Notes under the pieces: generated by a model
The model's input: the letters and a program-made list of their open reading frames with translations, nothing else
Databases searched by the model: none
What the model was told of the DNA's origin: nothing
Program-made: the position numbers and the translations under genes
Shown here: positions 1 to 7,325 of the stretch, in pieces
Layout of the letters: the number at the start of each line of letters is the position of its first letter
Numbering within the stretch: position 1 is the stretch's first letter
NCBI GenBank assembly: GCA_050260275.1
Contig: JBLNBX010000232.1
Location: forward strand, 1 to 17,516
DNA from: DATMXS01 sp050260275
GTDB taxonomy: Bacteria > Acidobacteriota > Terriglobia > Bryobacterales > Bryobacteraceae
Reading direction: 5' to 3'
Length of the DNA stretch: 17,516 nt

Positions 1-1
1 A

Positions 2-325
2 CCGGCGGAGCCGAACGAGAAGTTCTTCAGGCTTCTGCTCGCGGTTCTGGACTATCTCAGGCAGCGGCAGGCAGAGGGCGTGTGGCAGGCGGCGGGGTAC
101 TTCACCCTGTGGGCGGTGAAGTTGTCCGGAATCCTGCCCGATTTAGAACTGGCGGCGGAATCGCGCGCCATCGCAGAAGAAATGCTGCGGACTCCGATTG
201 CGCGGCTCACGGAGCGCGCCTGGACCCGCGCCACCGCGGCAGATATGAGACGCGCGCTGGTGCGCGCTATAGAGGAGCACATCGAACGAAGGCTGATCAC
301 GGCGCCAATGCTCGAAGCACTCTGA
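2..325 (+). CDS. recO: DNA repair protein RecO, C-terminal part (5' end outside window)
   Basis: The frame is open from base 2 to a TGA at 323-325 and gives about 107 residues. RecO helps RecF and RecR load RecA onto SSB-coated single-stranded DNA in gap repair. The visible part fits the helical C-terminal domain of RecO: a run like 'FFRLLLAVLDYLRQ', then 'GYFTLWAVKLSGILPDL', which is the family's conserved stretch where the chain re-enters the domain after the zinc region. It closes with a final helix of the type 'LVRAIEEHIERRL'. The family signature is loose, so the call rests on this one segment and on overall position. The gene runs straight into glyQ with 2 nt between stop and start, so the two are probably cotranscribed. 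The N-terminal OB-fold lies outside the window and cannot be checked. Confidence 0.72.
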   Translation, partial: PAEPNEKFFRLLLAVLDYLRQRQAEGVWQAAGYFTLWAVKLSGILPDLELAAESRAIAEEMLRTPIARLTERAWTRATAADMRRALVRAIEEHIERRLITAPMLEAL

Positions 326-327
326 AG

Positions 328-1236
328 ATGGACACTTTCCAGGACGTCATTTTCAAGCTCAAGAAGTACTGGTCGGACCGCGGCTGCATCATTCAGGAGC
401 CCTACGACCTGGAAGTCGGCGCGGGCACCATGGCCCCCGAGACCTTCCTCCGCGTGCTCGGCCCCAAGCCCTACCGCGTGGCGTACGTGCAGCCGAGCCG
501 CCGCCCCGCGGACGGCCGCTACGGCGAGAACCCTAACCGGCTCTACAAGCACCAGCAGCTTCAGGTCATCCTCAAACCCTCGCCCGAGGACGTGATCAGC
601 CAGTACCTCGGCTCTCTGGAAGCCATCGGCATCGACCTCAGCAAGCACGACATCAAGTTCGAGGAGGACAACTGGGAATCGCCCACGCTCGGCGCGTGGG
701 GAATCGGCTGGCAGGTGATGCTCGATGGCCTGGAGATCACCCAGTTCACGTACTTCCAGCAGTGCGGCGGCATCGACCTGGACCTGGTTCCGGCCGAGCT
801 GACCTACGGCCTGGAACGGCTGACAGCGTTCCTGCAGAACAAGTCCAGCGTGTACGACATCGAGTGGGCCCCCGGTTTCAGCTACGGCGACGTGCGGCTC
901 GCGGACGAGCAGCAGTTCTCGGTCTACAACTTCGAGCTGGCTGACGTCGCCACGCTCTGGAAGATGTTCGACCTTTGCGAGGGCGAGTGCCGGCGGCTGC
1001 TCGACCTCTGGGAAACCTATTCCGACAAGCAGCGCTTCCCCGTGTTGCCGACTTACGATTACGTGCTCAAGTGCTCGCACCTGTTCAATCTGCTGGACTC
1101 GCGTGGGGCTATCAGCGTCACGGAGCGCGTTGCTGTGATTGGGCGCGTACGGCGCCTGGCACTTGGGGTGGCAAAGCTATGGCTGGAGAGAGAACGCGAG
1201 GCCGAGCCGGCCGTGGCGCAGGAGGTGGCCGGATGA
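328..1236 (+). CDS. glyQ: Glycine--tRNA ligase alpha subunit
   Basis: This is the catalytic (class II) alpha subunit of the alpha2-beta2 bacterial glycyl-tRNA synthetase. It makes glycyl-adenylate and charges tRNA-Gly in the cytoplasm. The 302 residues match the family's usual length of about 300. The N-terminus 'MDTFQDVIFKLKKYW' and the segments 'GCIIQEPYDLEVGAGTM', 'YVQPSRRPADGRYGENPNR' and 'GWQVMLDGLEITQFTYFQQ' are hallmark GlyQ sequence. The frame is open further upstream (to about base 82), but that stretch overlaps recO and has no family similarity. The ATG at 328, 2 nt after the recO stop, is therefore the start. Only a weak GAAG lies before it, so translation is probably coupled to recO. 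The gene ends in ATGA, overlapping the start of glyS. Confidence 0.97.
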   Translation: MDTFQDVIFKLKKYWSDRGCIIQEPYDLEVGAGTMAPETFLRVLGPKPYRVAYVQPSRRPADGRYGENPNRLYKHQQLQVILKPSPEDVISQYLGSLEAIGIDLSKHDIKFEEDNWESPTLGAWGIGWQVMLDGLEITQFTYFQQCGGIDLDLVPAELTYGLERLTAFLQNKSSVYDIEWAPGFSYGDVRLADEQQFSVYNFELADVATLWKMFDLCEGECRRLLDLWETYSDKQRFPVLPTYDYVLKCSHLFNLLDSRGAISVTERVAVIGRVRRLALGVAKLWLEREREAEPAVAQEVAG

Positions 1237-3266
1237 GCGTTCCGTTCCTGCTCGAGATAGGCACCGAAGAGATCCCGGACTGGATGATCGAGCCCGCACT
1301 CGCGGACCTGAAGCAGCGCTTCGAAACGCTGCTGGCGGCAAGCCAGCTCGCCGACGGCGCTTCCGTACGCGCCGACGCCACGCCGCGCCGCCTTGTGCTC
1401 CGCGCCGATGCCATTGCGGAGCGCCAGCCCGACACCGAAGAACTGGTATCCGGACCTCCGAAGGCCGCCGCGTTCAAGGATGGCCAGCCCACCGGCGCGG
1501 CGATCGGTTTCGCGCGGAAGTTCGGCGCCGAGGTTTCGGCCCTCGAGACCATCGAGACGCCGCGCGGCGAGTACGTCGCCTTCCGCCGGAAGGTGGAGGG
1601 TCGCACGGCGCTCGACATCCTGGCCGAGGCGCTGCCTGAACTCATCCTGAAGACCCCCTGGCCGAAGACGATGTACTGGGCCGGCAAGAATGGCCCGCGC
1701 TTCATCCGGCCGATCCGCTGGCTTGTAGCGCTGCTGGGCGAGTCGGTGGTGCCTTTCGAGATCGCCGGCGTGCGATCCGGACGCGAGAGCTCCGGGCACC
1801 GGCAACTCGGCGCGGCGCGTTTTCCCGTGGGAACCGCCGACTATGAAGCCCGGCTTCGGGAAAACGGCGTGATCCTGACCGCGGCGGAGCGGCGCTCGAT
1901 GATCGAGACCGGCATCGCCAGAATCCTTGCGGGCAAACCTCTGCGGGTCAAACAGGACGCGGCGCTCGTGGAGATGCTGGCCAACATCACCGAGCAGCCG
2001 GCTCCCATCCTCGGCGGCTTTGACGCCGAGTATCTGAAGCTGCCCGAAGAGGTGCTCATCACGGTGATGCGGCACCACCAGAAATACTTCGCGGTCGAGG
2101 ATGAGCAGGGCCGCCTTGCGCCGCACTTCATCGCCGTGATGAACACGAGCGGCGACCCCGAGGGCCTCGTCCGCCACGGAAACGAGCGTGTTCTGCGGGC
2201 GCGCTTCAACGACGCCAGGTTCTTCTGGAGCGTTGATCTGAAGAAGCCGCTCGCGGATCGCGTGGCTGACCTGGCGCACGTCACATTCCAGGCGAAGCTC
2301 GGGTCGTATCTGGAGAAGACCAAACGCAACGTGCGCCTCGCGAAGAAGCTGGCGCGGATGGCCCGCGTGGACGAAGCCGCGGTCGAGCGCGCGGCGCTGC
2401 TCGCCAAGTGCGACCTCACCACCGACATGGTGAAGGAGCTCACGGAGCTTCAGGGCATCATGGGCGGCCTGTACGCGCGCGAGCAGGGCGAGCCCGAACC
2501 GGTGTGGCGCGCCATCTACGACCAGTACAAGCCGGAAAGCATGGACGATGCGATTCCGTCCACGCCCGAAGGACGGATCGTCGCCCTTGCCGACAAGCTC
2601 GACACGCTCCAAGGCTGCTTCCGCGTGGGATTGATCCCCAGCGGATCGAAGGACCCGTTCGCGCTCCGCCGCGCCGCTCAGGGCGTAGTGAAAATACTCG
2701 TCGAGGGCGGCCTCGCGCTTCCCGTCGATAAGCTGCTAGGGGGAGACGCGCAACTCTCCGAGTTCTTCCTCGACCGGGTGCGCTACTACTTCCGCGAGAT
2801 CCGCGGCTACAAATACGACGAGGTGAACGCCGTGCTCGCGGCCGGGTGCGGCGACCTCACGGACGTGGACAGCCGCCTGGCAGCCATCGCGCAGGTGCGG
2901 ACCACGGCGGATTTCGAGCCGCTGGCCGCCAGTTTTAAGAGAATCAAAAATATCCTGCGGCAGGCGGAGTTCGAAGGCGGCGGAGAAGTGGATGCCGCGC
3001 TGCTCGAAGCCGGCCCGGAGGCGGAGTTGTACGCCGCGTTCGCGAAGCTCCGCAGGCGAGTCAACGGGCTCAGGAGAAAGAAGGACTACCGGCCGGCGCT
3101 CGAAGCGATCGCGTCCATACGGCCGCAGGTGGACGCGTTTTTCGACAAGGTGTTGGTGAACGCTCCGGACCCCGTAGTCCGGCGCAACCGGCTCACGATG
3201 CTTCACAAGCTCTTGAGCGAGTTTTCGGCGATTGCCGATTTCTCGGAGATCGTAACTACGCAATGA
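1233..3266 (+). CDS. glyS: Glycine--tRNA ligase beta subunit
   Basis: This is the beta subunit of the tetrameric glycyl-tRNA synthetase. It supplies tRNA binding, including the anticodon, to the GlyQ catalytic subunit. The product has 677 residues, against about 690 in the family. It starts 'MSVPFLLEIGTEEIP', the typical beta-subunit N-terminus. 'RHHQKYF' is at residues 280-286 and 'NERVLRARFNDARFFW' at about 317-332. The HD-like domain region follows with 'KCDLTTDMVKELTELQGIMG', 'ADKLDTL' (from residue 453) and 'SGSKDPFALRR'. The C-terminus is a DALR-type anticodon-binding helical domain. The ATG at 1233 overlaps the glyQ stop (ATGA). A strong GGAGG at 1221-1225 sits 7 nt upstream, inside glyQ, so the two subunits can be made in step. 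The upstream extension of this frame to about 975 lies inside glyQ and was rejected. Confidence 0.97.
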   Translation: MSVPFLLEIGTEEIPDWMIEPALADLKQRFETLLAASQLADGASVRADATPRRLVLRADAIAERQPDTEELVSGPPKAAAFKDGQPTGAAIGFARKFGAEVSALETIETPRGEYVAFRRKVEGRTALDILAEALPELILKTPWPKTMYWAGKNGPRFIRPIRWLVALLGESVVPFEIAGVRSGRESSGHRQLGAARFPVGTADYEARLRENGVILTAAERRSMIETGIARILAGKPLRVKQDAALVEMLANITEQPAPILGGFDAEYLKLPEEVLITVMRHHQKYFAVEDEQGRLAPHFIAVMNTSGDPEGLVRHGNERVLRARFNDARFFWSVDLKKPLADRVADLAHVTFQAKLGSYLEKTKRNVRLAKKLARMARVDEAAVERAALLAKCDLTTDMVKELTELQGIMGGLYAREQGEPEPVWRAIYDQYKPESMDDAIPSTPEGRIVALADKLDTLQGCFRVGLIPSGSKDPFALRRAAQGVVKILVEGGLALPVDKLLGGDAQLSEFFLDRVRYYFREIRGYKYDEVNAVLAAGCGDLTDVDSRLAAIAQVRTTADFEPLAASFKRIKNILRQAEFEGGGEVDAALLEAGPEAELYAAFAKLRRRVNGLRRKKDYRPALEAIASIRPQVDAFFDKVLVNAPDPVVRRNRLTMLHKLLSEFSAIADFSEIVTTQ

Positions 3267-3393
3267 AACTGGCTAGCCGCAGAGACGCAGCCGGCGCAGG
3301 GACAAGCGGAAGGAGGACTCTCCTCGCCGCCGGTTCCCGGCGCTTGCCGCGCCTGGGCGGAGGACAGCCCTTTTAGGAGACGACTTACCGCTT
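3267..3393 (+). other. glyS-ppdK intergenic spacer with two small hairpins
   Basis: The 127-nt spacer holds two short inverted repeats: GAGGA/TCCTC (3313-3317 with 3321-3325) and GCCGG/CCGGC (3329-3333 with 3337-3341). No T-tract follows either, so they are not convincing terminators. An AGGAG at 3375-3379 lies 14 nt before the ppdK ATG, which is longer than the usual 5-9 nt. No in-frame start codon lies closer to it. I see no clear sigma-70 promoter for ppdK here. Confidence 0.4.
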
Positions 3394-6132
3394 ATGCCCA
3401 AGTACGTATACTCATTCGGCGGCGGCACGGCCGACGGCGATGGAACGATGAAGGATACTCTGGGCGGCAAAGGCGCAGGCCTCGCGGAGATGTCCCGCGC
3501 CGGCGTGCCCGTGCCTCCCGGATTCACTATCTCGACGGACGTCTGCAAAATCTACTTCCAGAACGACAACCAGGTTCCGAAGGAAGTAGACGACCAGATG
3601 AACCAGGCCCTGCAGCTCCTCGAGGAGCGCATGGGCAAGAAACTCGGCGACACTGCAAACCCGCTGCTGGTGAGCGTGCGTTCCGGCGCGAAGTTCTCGA
3701 TGCCGGGCATGATGGACACCATCCTCAACCTCGGTTTGAACGATGAAACGGTGAAGGCGCTCGAGGCGCAGAGCAACAACCCGCGCTTCGCCTACGATTG
3801 CTACCGCCGCTTCATCCAGATGTACGGCAACGTGGTGCTCGAGATAGACAAGAACGAGTTCGAGCACATCTTCGACGGCCGCAAGAAGAAGGTTGGCGCG
3901 AAATTCGACACCGACCTCACCGCGAAGGACCTGCAGGTCATCATCGCCGACTACAAGAAGTTGGTTGAGAAGAGGACCGGCTCGCCGTTCCCGCAGGACG
4001 CCTACCAGCAGTTGATCGGAGCACGCAACGCCGTCTTCCGCTCCTGGAACAACCCGCGCGCCATCCACTACCGCAAGATGAACCGCATCTCCGACGACCT
4101 CGGCACCGCAGTGAACGTGCAGGCGATGGTGTTCGGCAACATGGGCGACACGTCGGCCACCGGCGTCGGCTTCACCCGCAATCCGGCCACCGGCGAGAAG
4201 GAGTTCTACGGCGAGTTCCTCATCAACGCGCAGGGCGAGGACGTCGTTTCCGGCGTGCGCACGCCGAAGCCGATCTCCGAGCTCAAGACGCTCTGGCCCG
4301 AGGTCTACGAGCAACTGTTCGAGATCACCAAGCGGCTCGAGAAGCACTACCGCGACGTGCAGGACTTCGAGTTCACCATCGAGAACAAGAAGCTCTACAT
4401 GCTCCAGACCCGCAACGGAAAGCGCACGGGCCCGGCGGCGGTGAAGATCGCGGTCGACATGGTCAACGAGGGCCTCATCGACAAGAAGGAAGCCATCATG
4501 CGCGTCGATCCGGTGCAGCTCGACCAGTTGCTGCATCCGGTGATCGTTCCGGCGTCGAAGAAGAATCTTACGAAGATCGCTGTCGGCCTGCCGGCATCCC
4601 CCGGCGCGGCTGTCGGACGCATCGTCTTCACGGCCGATGACGCAGTGGAGCAGGCTAAGAAGGGCCCGGTGGTCCTGGTCCGCTCCGAGACGGTGCCGGA
4701 TGACATCCACGGCATGGAAGTGGCTAAGGGCATCCTGACCTCGCGCGGCGGCATGACTTCACACGCGGCAGTGGTCGCGCGCGGCATGGGCACGCCCTGC
4801 GTGGCTGGCGCCGGCGCAATCGAGATCAACGAAGGCAAGAAGCTCCTGACGGTTGCCGTCGGCGGCAAGACGGTCACGTTGAAAGAGGGCGACTGGCTCT
4901 CTCTCGACGGCTCCACGGGCGATGTCTGGGCCGGACAGGCTGAGACCGCCGACCCCGATCCCTCGAGCGGCTTCCTGGCCACCTTCATGGGCTGGGCGGA
5001 CGAGTTCCGCGGCAAGTTCGGCGTTCGCGCCAACGCGGACATCCCGCGCGACGCGAAGGTCGCCCGCAAGTTCGGCGCTGAAGGCATCGGACTGTGCCGC
5101 ACCGAGCACATGTTCTTCGCCCCGGACCGCATCGAGCACATGCAGGCCATGATCATGGCGAAGGACGAGAAGACGCGCCGCGCCGCCCTCAAGAAGCTCC
5201 TGCCGTTCCAGCGGAGAGACTTCGCCGGGCTGTTTGAGGCGATGGACGGCTTCCCGGTCGTGATCCGCACGCTCGATCCGCCGCTGCACGAGTTCCTGCC
5301 GAAGCGCGAGCAGCTCATGGTCGATCTTGCCAAGCTCCCGAACGCCGACACAAAGACGAAGAAGGAGATGGCCGCCCGCTACAACACCACCCCCGGCGAG
5401 CTCAAGAAGCTCCTCCCAGCGCTGCTCGCCCGCGTCGAAGAACTCCACGAGTTCAACCCGATGCTGGGTCTGCGCGGCTGCCGCCTGGGCATCCTGTATC
5501 CCGAGATCACGGAGATGCAGGCGCGGGCGATCTTCGAAGCCGTCGTTCAGGTGGCTAAGAAGGGCAAGAAGGTTATCCCTGAGGTCATGATTCCGCTCGT
5601 CGGCGGCGTCAGGGAACTCGAGAACCAGAAGGCGATCGTCAAGGCGGTGGCCGAGGAAGTTCTCGAGAAGGCCGGCCTCAAGGGCCAGCAGGAATACATG
5701 ATCGGCACCATGATCGAGATTCCGCGCGCCGCCCTGACGGCCGACGAGGTCGCCCAAGAGGCCGAATTCTTCAGCTTCGGCACCAACGACCTGACGCAGA
5801 CGACGATGGGCCTGAGCCGCGACGACTACGTCAAGTTCTCGAAGATTTACGAAGACAAGAAGATCTTCAAGCAGGACCCGTTCGCCGTTCTGGATCAGGA
5901 AGGCGTCGGCAAGCTCGTGAAGCATGCCATCGAACTGGGCCGGAAGACGCGCCCGACGCTCGAGGTTGGCATCTGCGGCGAGCACGGCGGCGAGCCCCAG
6001 TCGGTGGAGTTCTGCTACCGGGCTGGAATGAACTACGTGTCGTGCAGCCCCTACCGCGTGCCCATCGCGCGGCTGGCTGCGGCGCAGGCCGCCGTCTCCG
6101 GCGACAAGTCGGAGACTATGCGGACCGCGTAA
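3394..6132 (+). CDS. ppdK: Pyruvate, phosphate dikinase
   Basis: PPDK interconverts pyruvate + ATP + Pi and phosphoenolpyruvate + AMP + PPi. It can act in gluconeogenesis or in PPi-linked glycolysis. The 912 residues are slightly longer than the well-studied enzyme of about 874 residues. The order is standard. The N-terminal ATP-grasp nucleotide-binding domain has 'LGGKGAGLAEM' near residue 24, 'VRSGAKFSMPGMMDTILNLG' and 'DFEFTIENKKLYMLQTRNGK'. The swivelling phosphohistidine domain has 'GGMTSHAAVVARGMGTPCVA' with catalytic His457. The C-terminal TIM-barrel PEP/pyruvate domain has 'GLCRTEHMFF', 'SFGTNDLTQTTMG' and 'GICGEHGGEP' with the acid/base Cys861. All key residues are present, so the enzyme should be active. 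The start ATG gives the usual N-terminus 'MPKYVYSFGGG'. No gene for the PPDK regulatory kinase/phosphatase is in the window. The gene stands alone and is followed by paired hairpins. Confidence 0.97.
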   Translation: MPKYVYSFGGGTADGDGTMKDTLGGKGAGLAEMSRAGVPVPPGFTISTDVCKIYFQNDNQVPKEVDDQMNQALQLLEERMGKKLGDTANPLLVSVRSGAKFSMPGMMDTILNLGLNDETVKALEAQSNNPRFAYDCYRRFIQMYGNVVLEIDKNEFEHIFDGRKKKVGAKFDTDLTAKDLQVIIADYKKLVEKRTGSPFPQDAYQQLIGARNAVFRSWNNPRAIHYRKMNRISDDLGTAVNVQAMVFGNMGDTSATGVGFTRNPATGEKEFYGEFLINAQGEDVVSGVRTPKPISELKTLWPEVYEQLFEITKRLEKHYRDVQDFEFTIENKKLYMLQTRNGKRTGPAAVKIAVDMVNEGLIDKKEAIMRVDPVQLDQLLHPVIVPASKKNLTKIAVGLPASPGAAVGRIVFTADDAVEQAKKGPVVLVRSETVPDDIHGMEVAKGILTSRGGMTSHAAVVARGMGTPCVAGAGAIEINEGKKLLTVAVGGKTVTLKEGDWLSLDGSTGDVWAGQAETADPDPSSGFLATFMGWADEFRGKFGVRANADIPRDAKVARKFGAEGIGLCRTEHMFFAPDRIEHMQAMIMAKDEKTRRAALKKLLPFQRRDFAGLFEAMDGFPVVIRTLDPPLHEFLPKREQLMVDLAKLPNADTKTKKEMAARYNTTPGELKKLLPALLARVEELHEFNPMLGLRGCRLGILYPEITEMQARAIFEAVVQVAKKGKKVIPEVMIPLVGGVRELENQKAIVKAVAEEVLEKAGLKGQQEYMIGTMIEIPRAALTADEVAQEAEFFSFGTNDLTQTTMGLSRDDYVKFSKIYEDKKIFKQDPFAVLDQEGVGKLVKHAIELGRKTRPTLEVGICGEHGGEPQSVEFCYRAGMNYVSCSPYRVPIARLAAAQAAVSGDKSETMRTA

Positions 6133-6140
6133 GCGCTCTC

Positions 6141-6164
6141 CGGAGCGGGCGAAAACCCGCTCCG
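6141..6164 (+). terminator. Hairpin 1 after ppdK, terminator-like
   Basis: A perfect 9-bp stem CGGAGCGGG/CCCGCTCCG (6141-6149 with 6156-6164) has loop CGAAAA and starts 8 nt after the ppdK stop. It is followed by only a short TTTC. The position and stem strength suit transcription termination or 3'-end protection of the ppdK mRNA. The weak T-tract leaves the mechanism open. Confidence 0.6.
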
Positions 6165-6177
6165 TTTCAAGCATCTA

Positions 6178-6204
6178 GGGGGAGCGGAAACACCCCGCTC
6201 CCCC
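6178..6204 (+). terminator. Hairpin 2 after ppdK, same core as hairpin 1
   Basis: A perfect 10-bp stem GGGGGAGCGG/CCGCTCCCCC (6178-6187 with 6195-6204) has a 7-nt loop. Its core GGAGCGG/CCGCTCC repeats that of the hairpin 14 nt upstream. No T-tract follows (the next bases are GCCCTTCCCC). It may act as a second roadblock, or be a copy of a dispersed hairpin repeat. Confidence 0.5.
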
Positions 6205-6276
6205 GCCCTTCCCCAGTCCCCGTCCCGTTCCGCCGCTTGGAATCAGAGTGTTACATCAGCCCACCGGCAGTTCGTC

Positions 6277-6282
6277 TATACT
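6277..6282 (+). promoter_or_regulatory. Putative -10 box for the small exported protein gene
   Basis: TATACT at 6277-6282 matches the sigma-70 -10 consensus at five of six positions. No good -35 lies at 16-18 bp spacing; the nearest candidate, TTACAT at 6251-6256, is 20 bp away. Transcription would begin near 6289 and give a leader of about 50 nt that contains the ribosome-binding site. Confidence 0.4.
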
Positions 6283-6323
6283 TGGAACCCACGGGGCCCT
6301 AAGCGGCCCCACCGTGAATCGAG

Positions 6324-6329
6324 AAAGGA
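6324..6329 (+). promoter_or_regulatory. Ribosome-binding site deciding a GTG start
   Basis: AAAGGA lies 9 nt before the GTG at 6339. It supports that GTG as the start, because the GTG is directly followed by a signal-peptide-like sequence and no ATG lies nearby in frame. Confidence 0.6.
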
Positions 6330-6338
6330 TAGACAGCC

Positions 6339-6809
6339 GTGCGAAACTACCGTTTCGTTTATGCCGCCGTGCTGCTGCTGGCGATCGCGGCCGTGGCCGC
6401 CGCCGCACAGCCCAACTTTACCGGCACCTGGAAGATGAACCCGTCCAAGAGCGACTTCGGCGAGATGCCTGCGCCGAACAGCTTGATCCAGACGGTCACA
6501 CACAACGAGCCGAATCTCGTCGTCTCCACCAAGCAGTCGACCGACATGGGCGATTTCGAGTTCGAGGCCAAGTACACCACGGACGGCAAGGAATGCGTGA
6601 ACATGCGCCGCGACAACCCCGCCACCAGCGTCCTGAAGTGGGAAGGCTCGACCCTCGTCATCACCACAAAGGGCAAGTTCGGCGACAACGAATTCACAAC
6701 TACGGAGAGATGGGAACTGTCCGAAGATGGAAAGGTGCTGACCATCAACCGGCAGTTCTCGAGCAGCTTCGGCGAGGGCAGTCAGAAAACCGTTCTCGAA
6801 AAGCAGTAG
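6339..6809 (+). CDS. Small exported protein of unknown function
   Basis: The product has 156 residues and starts at GTG. The N-terminus has a classic signal peptide: basic residues (Arg2, Arg5), a hydrophobic stretch of Ala/Val/Leu to about residue 20, then an Ala-rich cleavage site with mature protein starting near 'AQPNFTGTWKMNPSKSDFG'. No lipobox Cys or further membrane segment is present. The mature part reads as alternating beta strands ending 'WELSEDGKVLTINRQF'. This resembles lipocalin-like or outer-membrane-barrel-like small secreted proteins that are common in Acidobacteria and begin 'F.GTWKLN..KSDFG'. Family membership is from memory and no function is established. It has its own RBS and probable promoter, is separated from ppdK by two hairpins, and is followed by two more, so it is probably monocistronic. 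Confidence 0.8.
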   Translation: MRNYRFVYAAVLLLAIAAVAAAAQPNFTGTWKMNPSKSDFGEMPAPNSLIQTVTHNEPNLVVSTKQSTDMGDFEFEAKYTTDGKECVNMRRDNPATSVLKWEGSTLVITTKGKFGDNEFTTTERWELSEDGKVLTINRQFSSSFGEGSQKTVLEKQ

Positions 6810-6825
6810 CCTGCGTCCTGTGGTA

Positions 6826-6862
6826 AACCGAGCGCCTGCGAGCGCCATGACGGCGCGCGGTT
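6826..6862 (+). other. Stem-loop in the 3' region of the exported protein gene
   Basis: AACCG-A-GCGCC (6826-6836) pairs with GGCGC-G-CGGTT (6852-6862), leaving one A/G mismatch in an otherwise 10-bp stem. A second GCGCC in the loop (6842-6846) could pair in competition with the stem. It begins 16 nt after the stop codon at 6807-6809. No T-tract follows, so it is more likely a 3'-UTR structure than a terminator. Confidence 0.4.
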
Positions 6863-6887
6863 AGAGGCTCTCTCAATCTCTACTGTG

Positions 6888-6940
6888 GCGGCGCTGAGCT
6901 CCGCGCAGTAATGCGAGTGCTTCAGCGCCGCTTCTCTTTT
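6888..6940 (+). terminator. Probable intrinsic terminator downstream of the exported protein gene
   Basis: GCGGCGCTGA (6888-6897) pairs perfectly with TCAGCGCCGC (6922-6931). Inside is a smaller CGCA-GTAA-TGCG hairpin (6904-6915) with a GNRA-type loop. The pyrimidine-rich TTCTCTTTT follows at 6932-6940. The layout suits Rho-independent termination of a transcript from the gene ending at 6809, with an untranslated tail of about 120 nt. Confidence 0.6.
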
Positions 6941-7068
6941 CAGTTCCTGCGCGGCGAGGAGAGATCTTAGTACAGTGACTTAGCGGGCGTGATCAAACTT
7001 TCGCGCGGAGCTGCCTCAGGCGCGTCGCGTTGATGCGCGCCGAGTAAGTAGCGTGACTGAAATCGCCA

Positions 7069-7215
7069 GTGAAGAAGCAGAAGCCGATTACGATCAAACG
7101 CTCGGAAGTGCGTAAGTCCACGCGCAAGCCTATGCCGCCGCCCGAAAAGCGCCACGCCGACAAGCGCCGGCAGCGAAAGTATCCGCCGAAGGAAGAGGAA
7201 GAAGCCGGGCTGTGA
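7069..7215 (+). CDS. Putative small basic protein (48 codons)
   Basis: This short frame starts at GTG (7069) and ends at TGA (7213-7215). It encodes about 48 residues rich in Lys and Arg, with a central 'RKPMPPPEKRHADKRRQ' and an acidic end 'KEEEEAGL'. About three quarters of codons end in G or C, like the real genes around it. The composition is not that of a chance antisense reading. Short proteins with a PPP..RH.D+..Y.R+ pattern occur widely and are mostly uncharacterised; that resemblance is from memory. A stop at 7054-7056 limits upstream extension, and no good Shine-Dalgarno precedes the GTG, so the start is uncertain. A nucleic-acid or ribosome association would fit the charge, but that is inference. 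A longer minus-strand frame over the same bases looks less protein-like. Confidence 0.5.
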   Translation: MKKQKPITIKRSEVRKSTRKPMPPPEKRHADKRRQRKYPPKEEEEAGL

Positions 7216-7283
7216 TGCCGTGCAGCTGCCAACGCGGACCGCTGAGGGGCGAACGCTGAGACCTCCCCGCCACAGCAACTTAC

Positions 7284-7298
7284 GCGATCCCGGATCGC
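7284..7298 (-). terminator. Weak terminator candidate for the cysS operon
   Basis: A perfect GCGATC-CCG-GATCGC palindrome lies about 30 nt beyond the stop codon of the trans-sulfuration gene. On the minus strand it is followed by GTAAGTTGCTG, which is not a T-tract. It is a possible 3' boundary only. Confidence 0.22.
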
Positions 7299-7325
7299 CT
7301 GCCCGTCGCCACCCCCGGTGCCCTG

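Noticed and set aside
82..327. N-terminal extension of glyQ to about base 82
   Set aside because: The extension overlaps recO out of frame, is Arg/Gly-rich without GlyQ similarity, and the ATG at 328 gives the normal family length.
1..327. Glycine riboswitch or T-box leader for glyQS
   Set aside because: glyQ follows recO by 2 nt, so there is no leader space for such an element in this window.
1059..2612. 517-codon minus-strand open frame opposite glyS
   Set aside because: It is antisense to the conserved glyS sequence and spans the glyQ/glyS junction; a shadow of GC-rich codon use.
3313..3341. Terminator after glyS
   Set aside because: The two stems are only 5 bp and no T-tract follows, so they do not support a terminator call.
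6967..7278. 103-codon minus-strand open frame over the small basic ORF
   Set aside because: Its translation looks like an antisense shadow of the Lys/Arg-rich plus-strand ORF (runs of Phe/Leu/Arg), and no ribosome-binding site precedes it.
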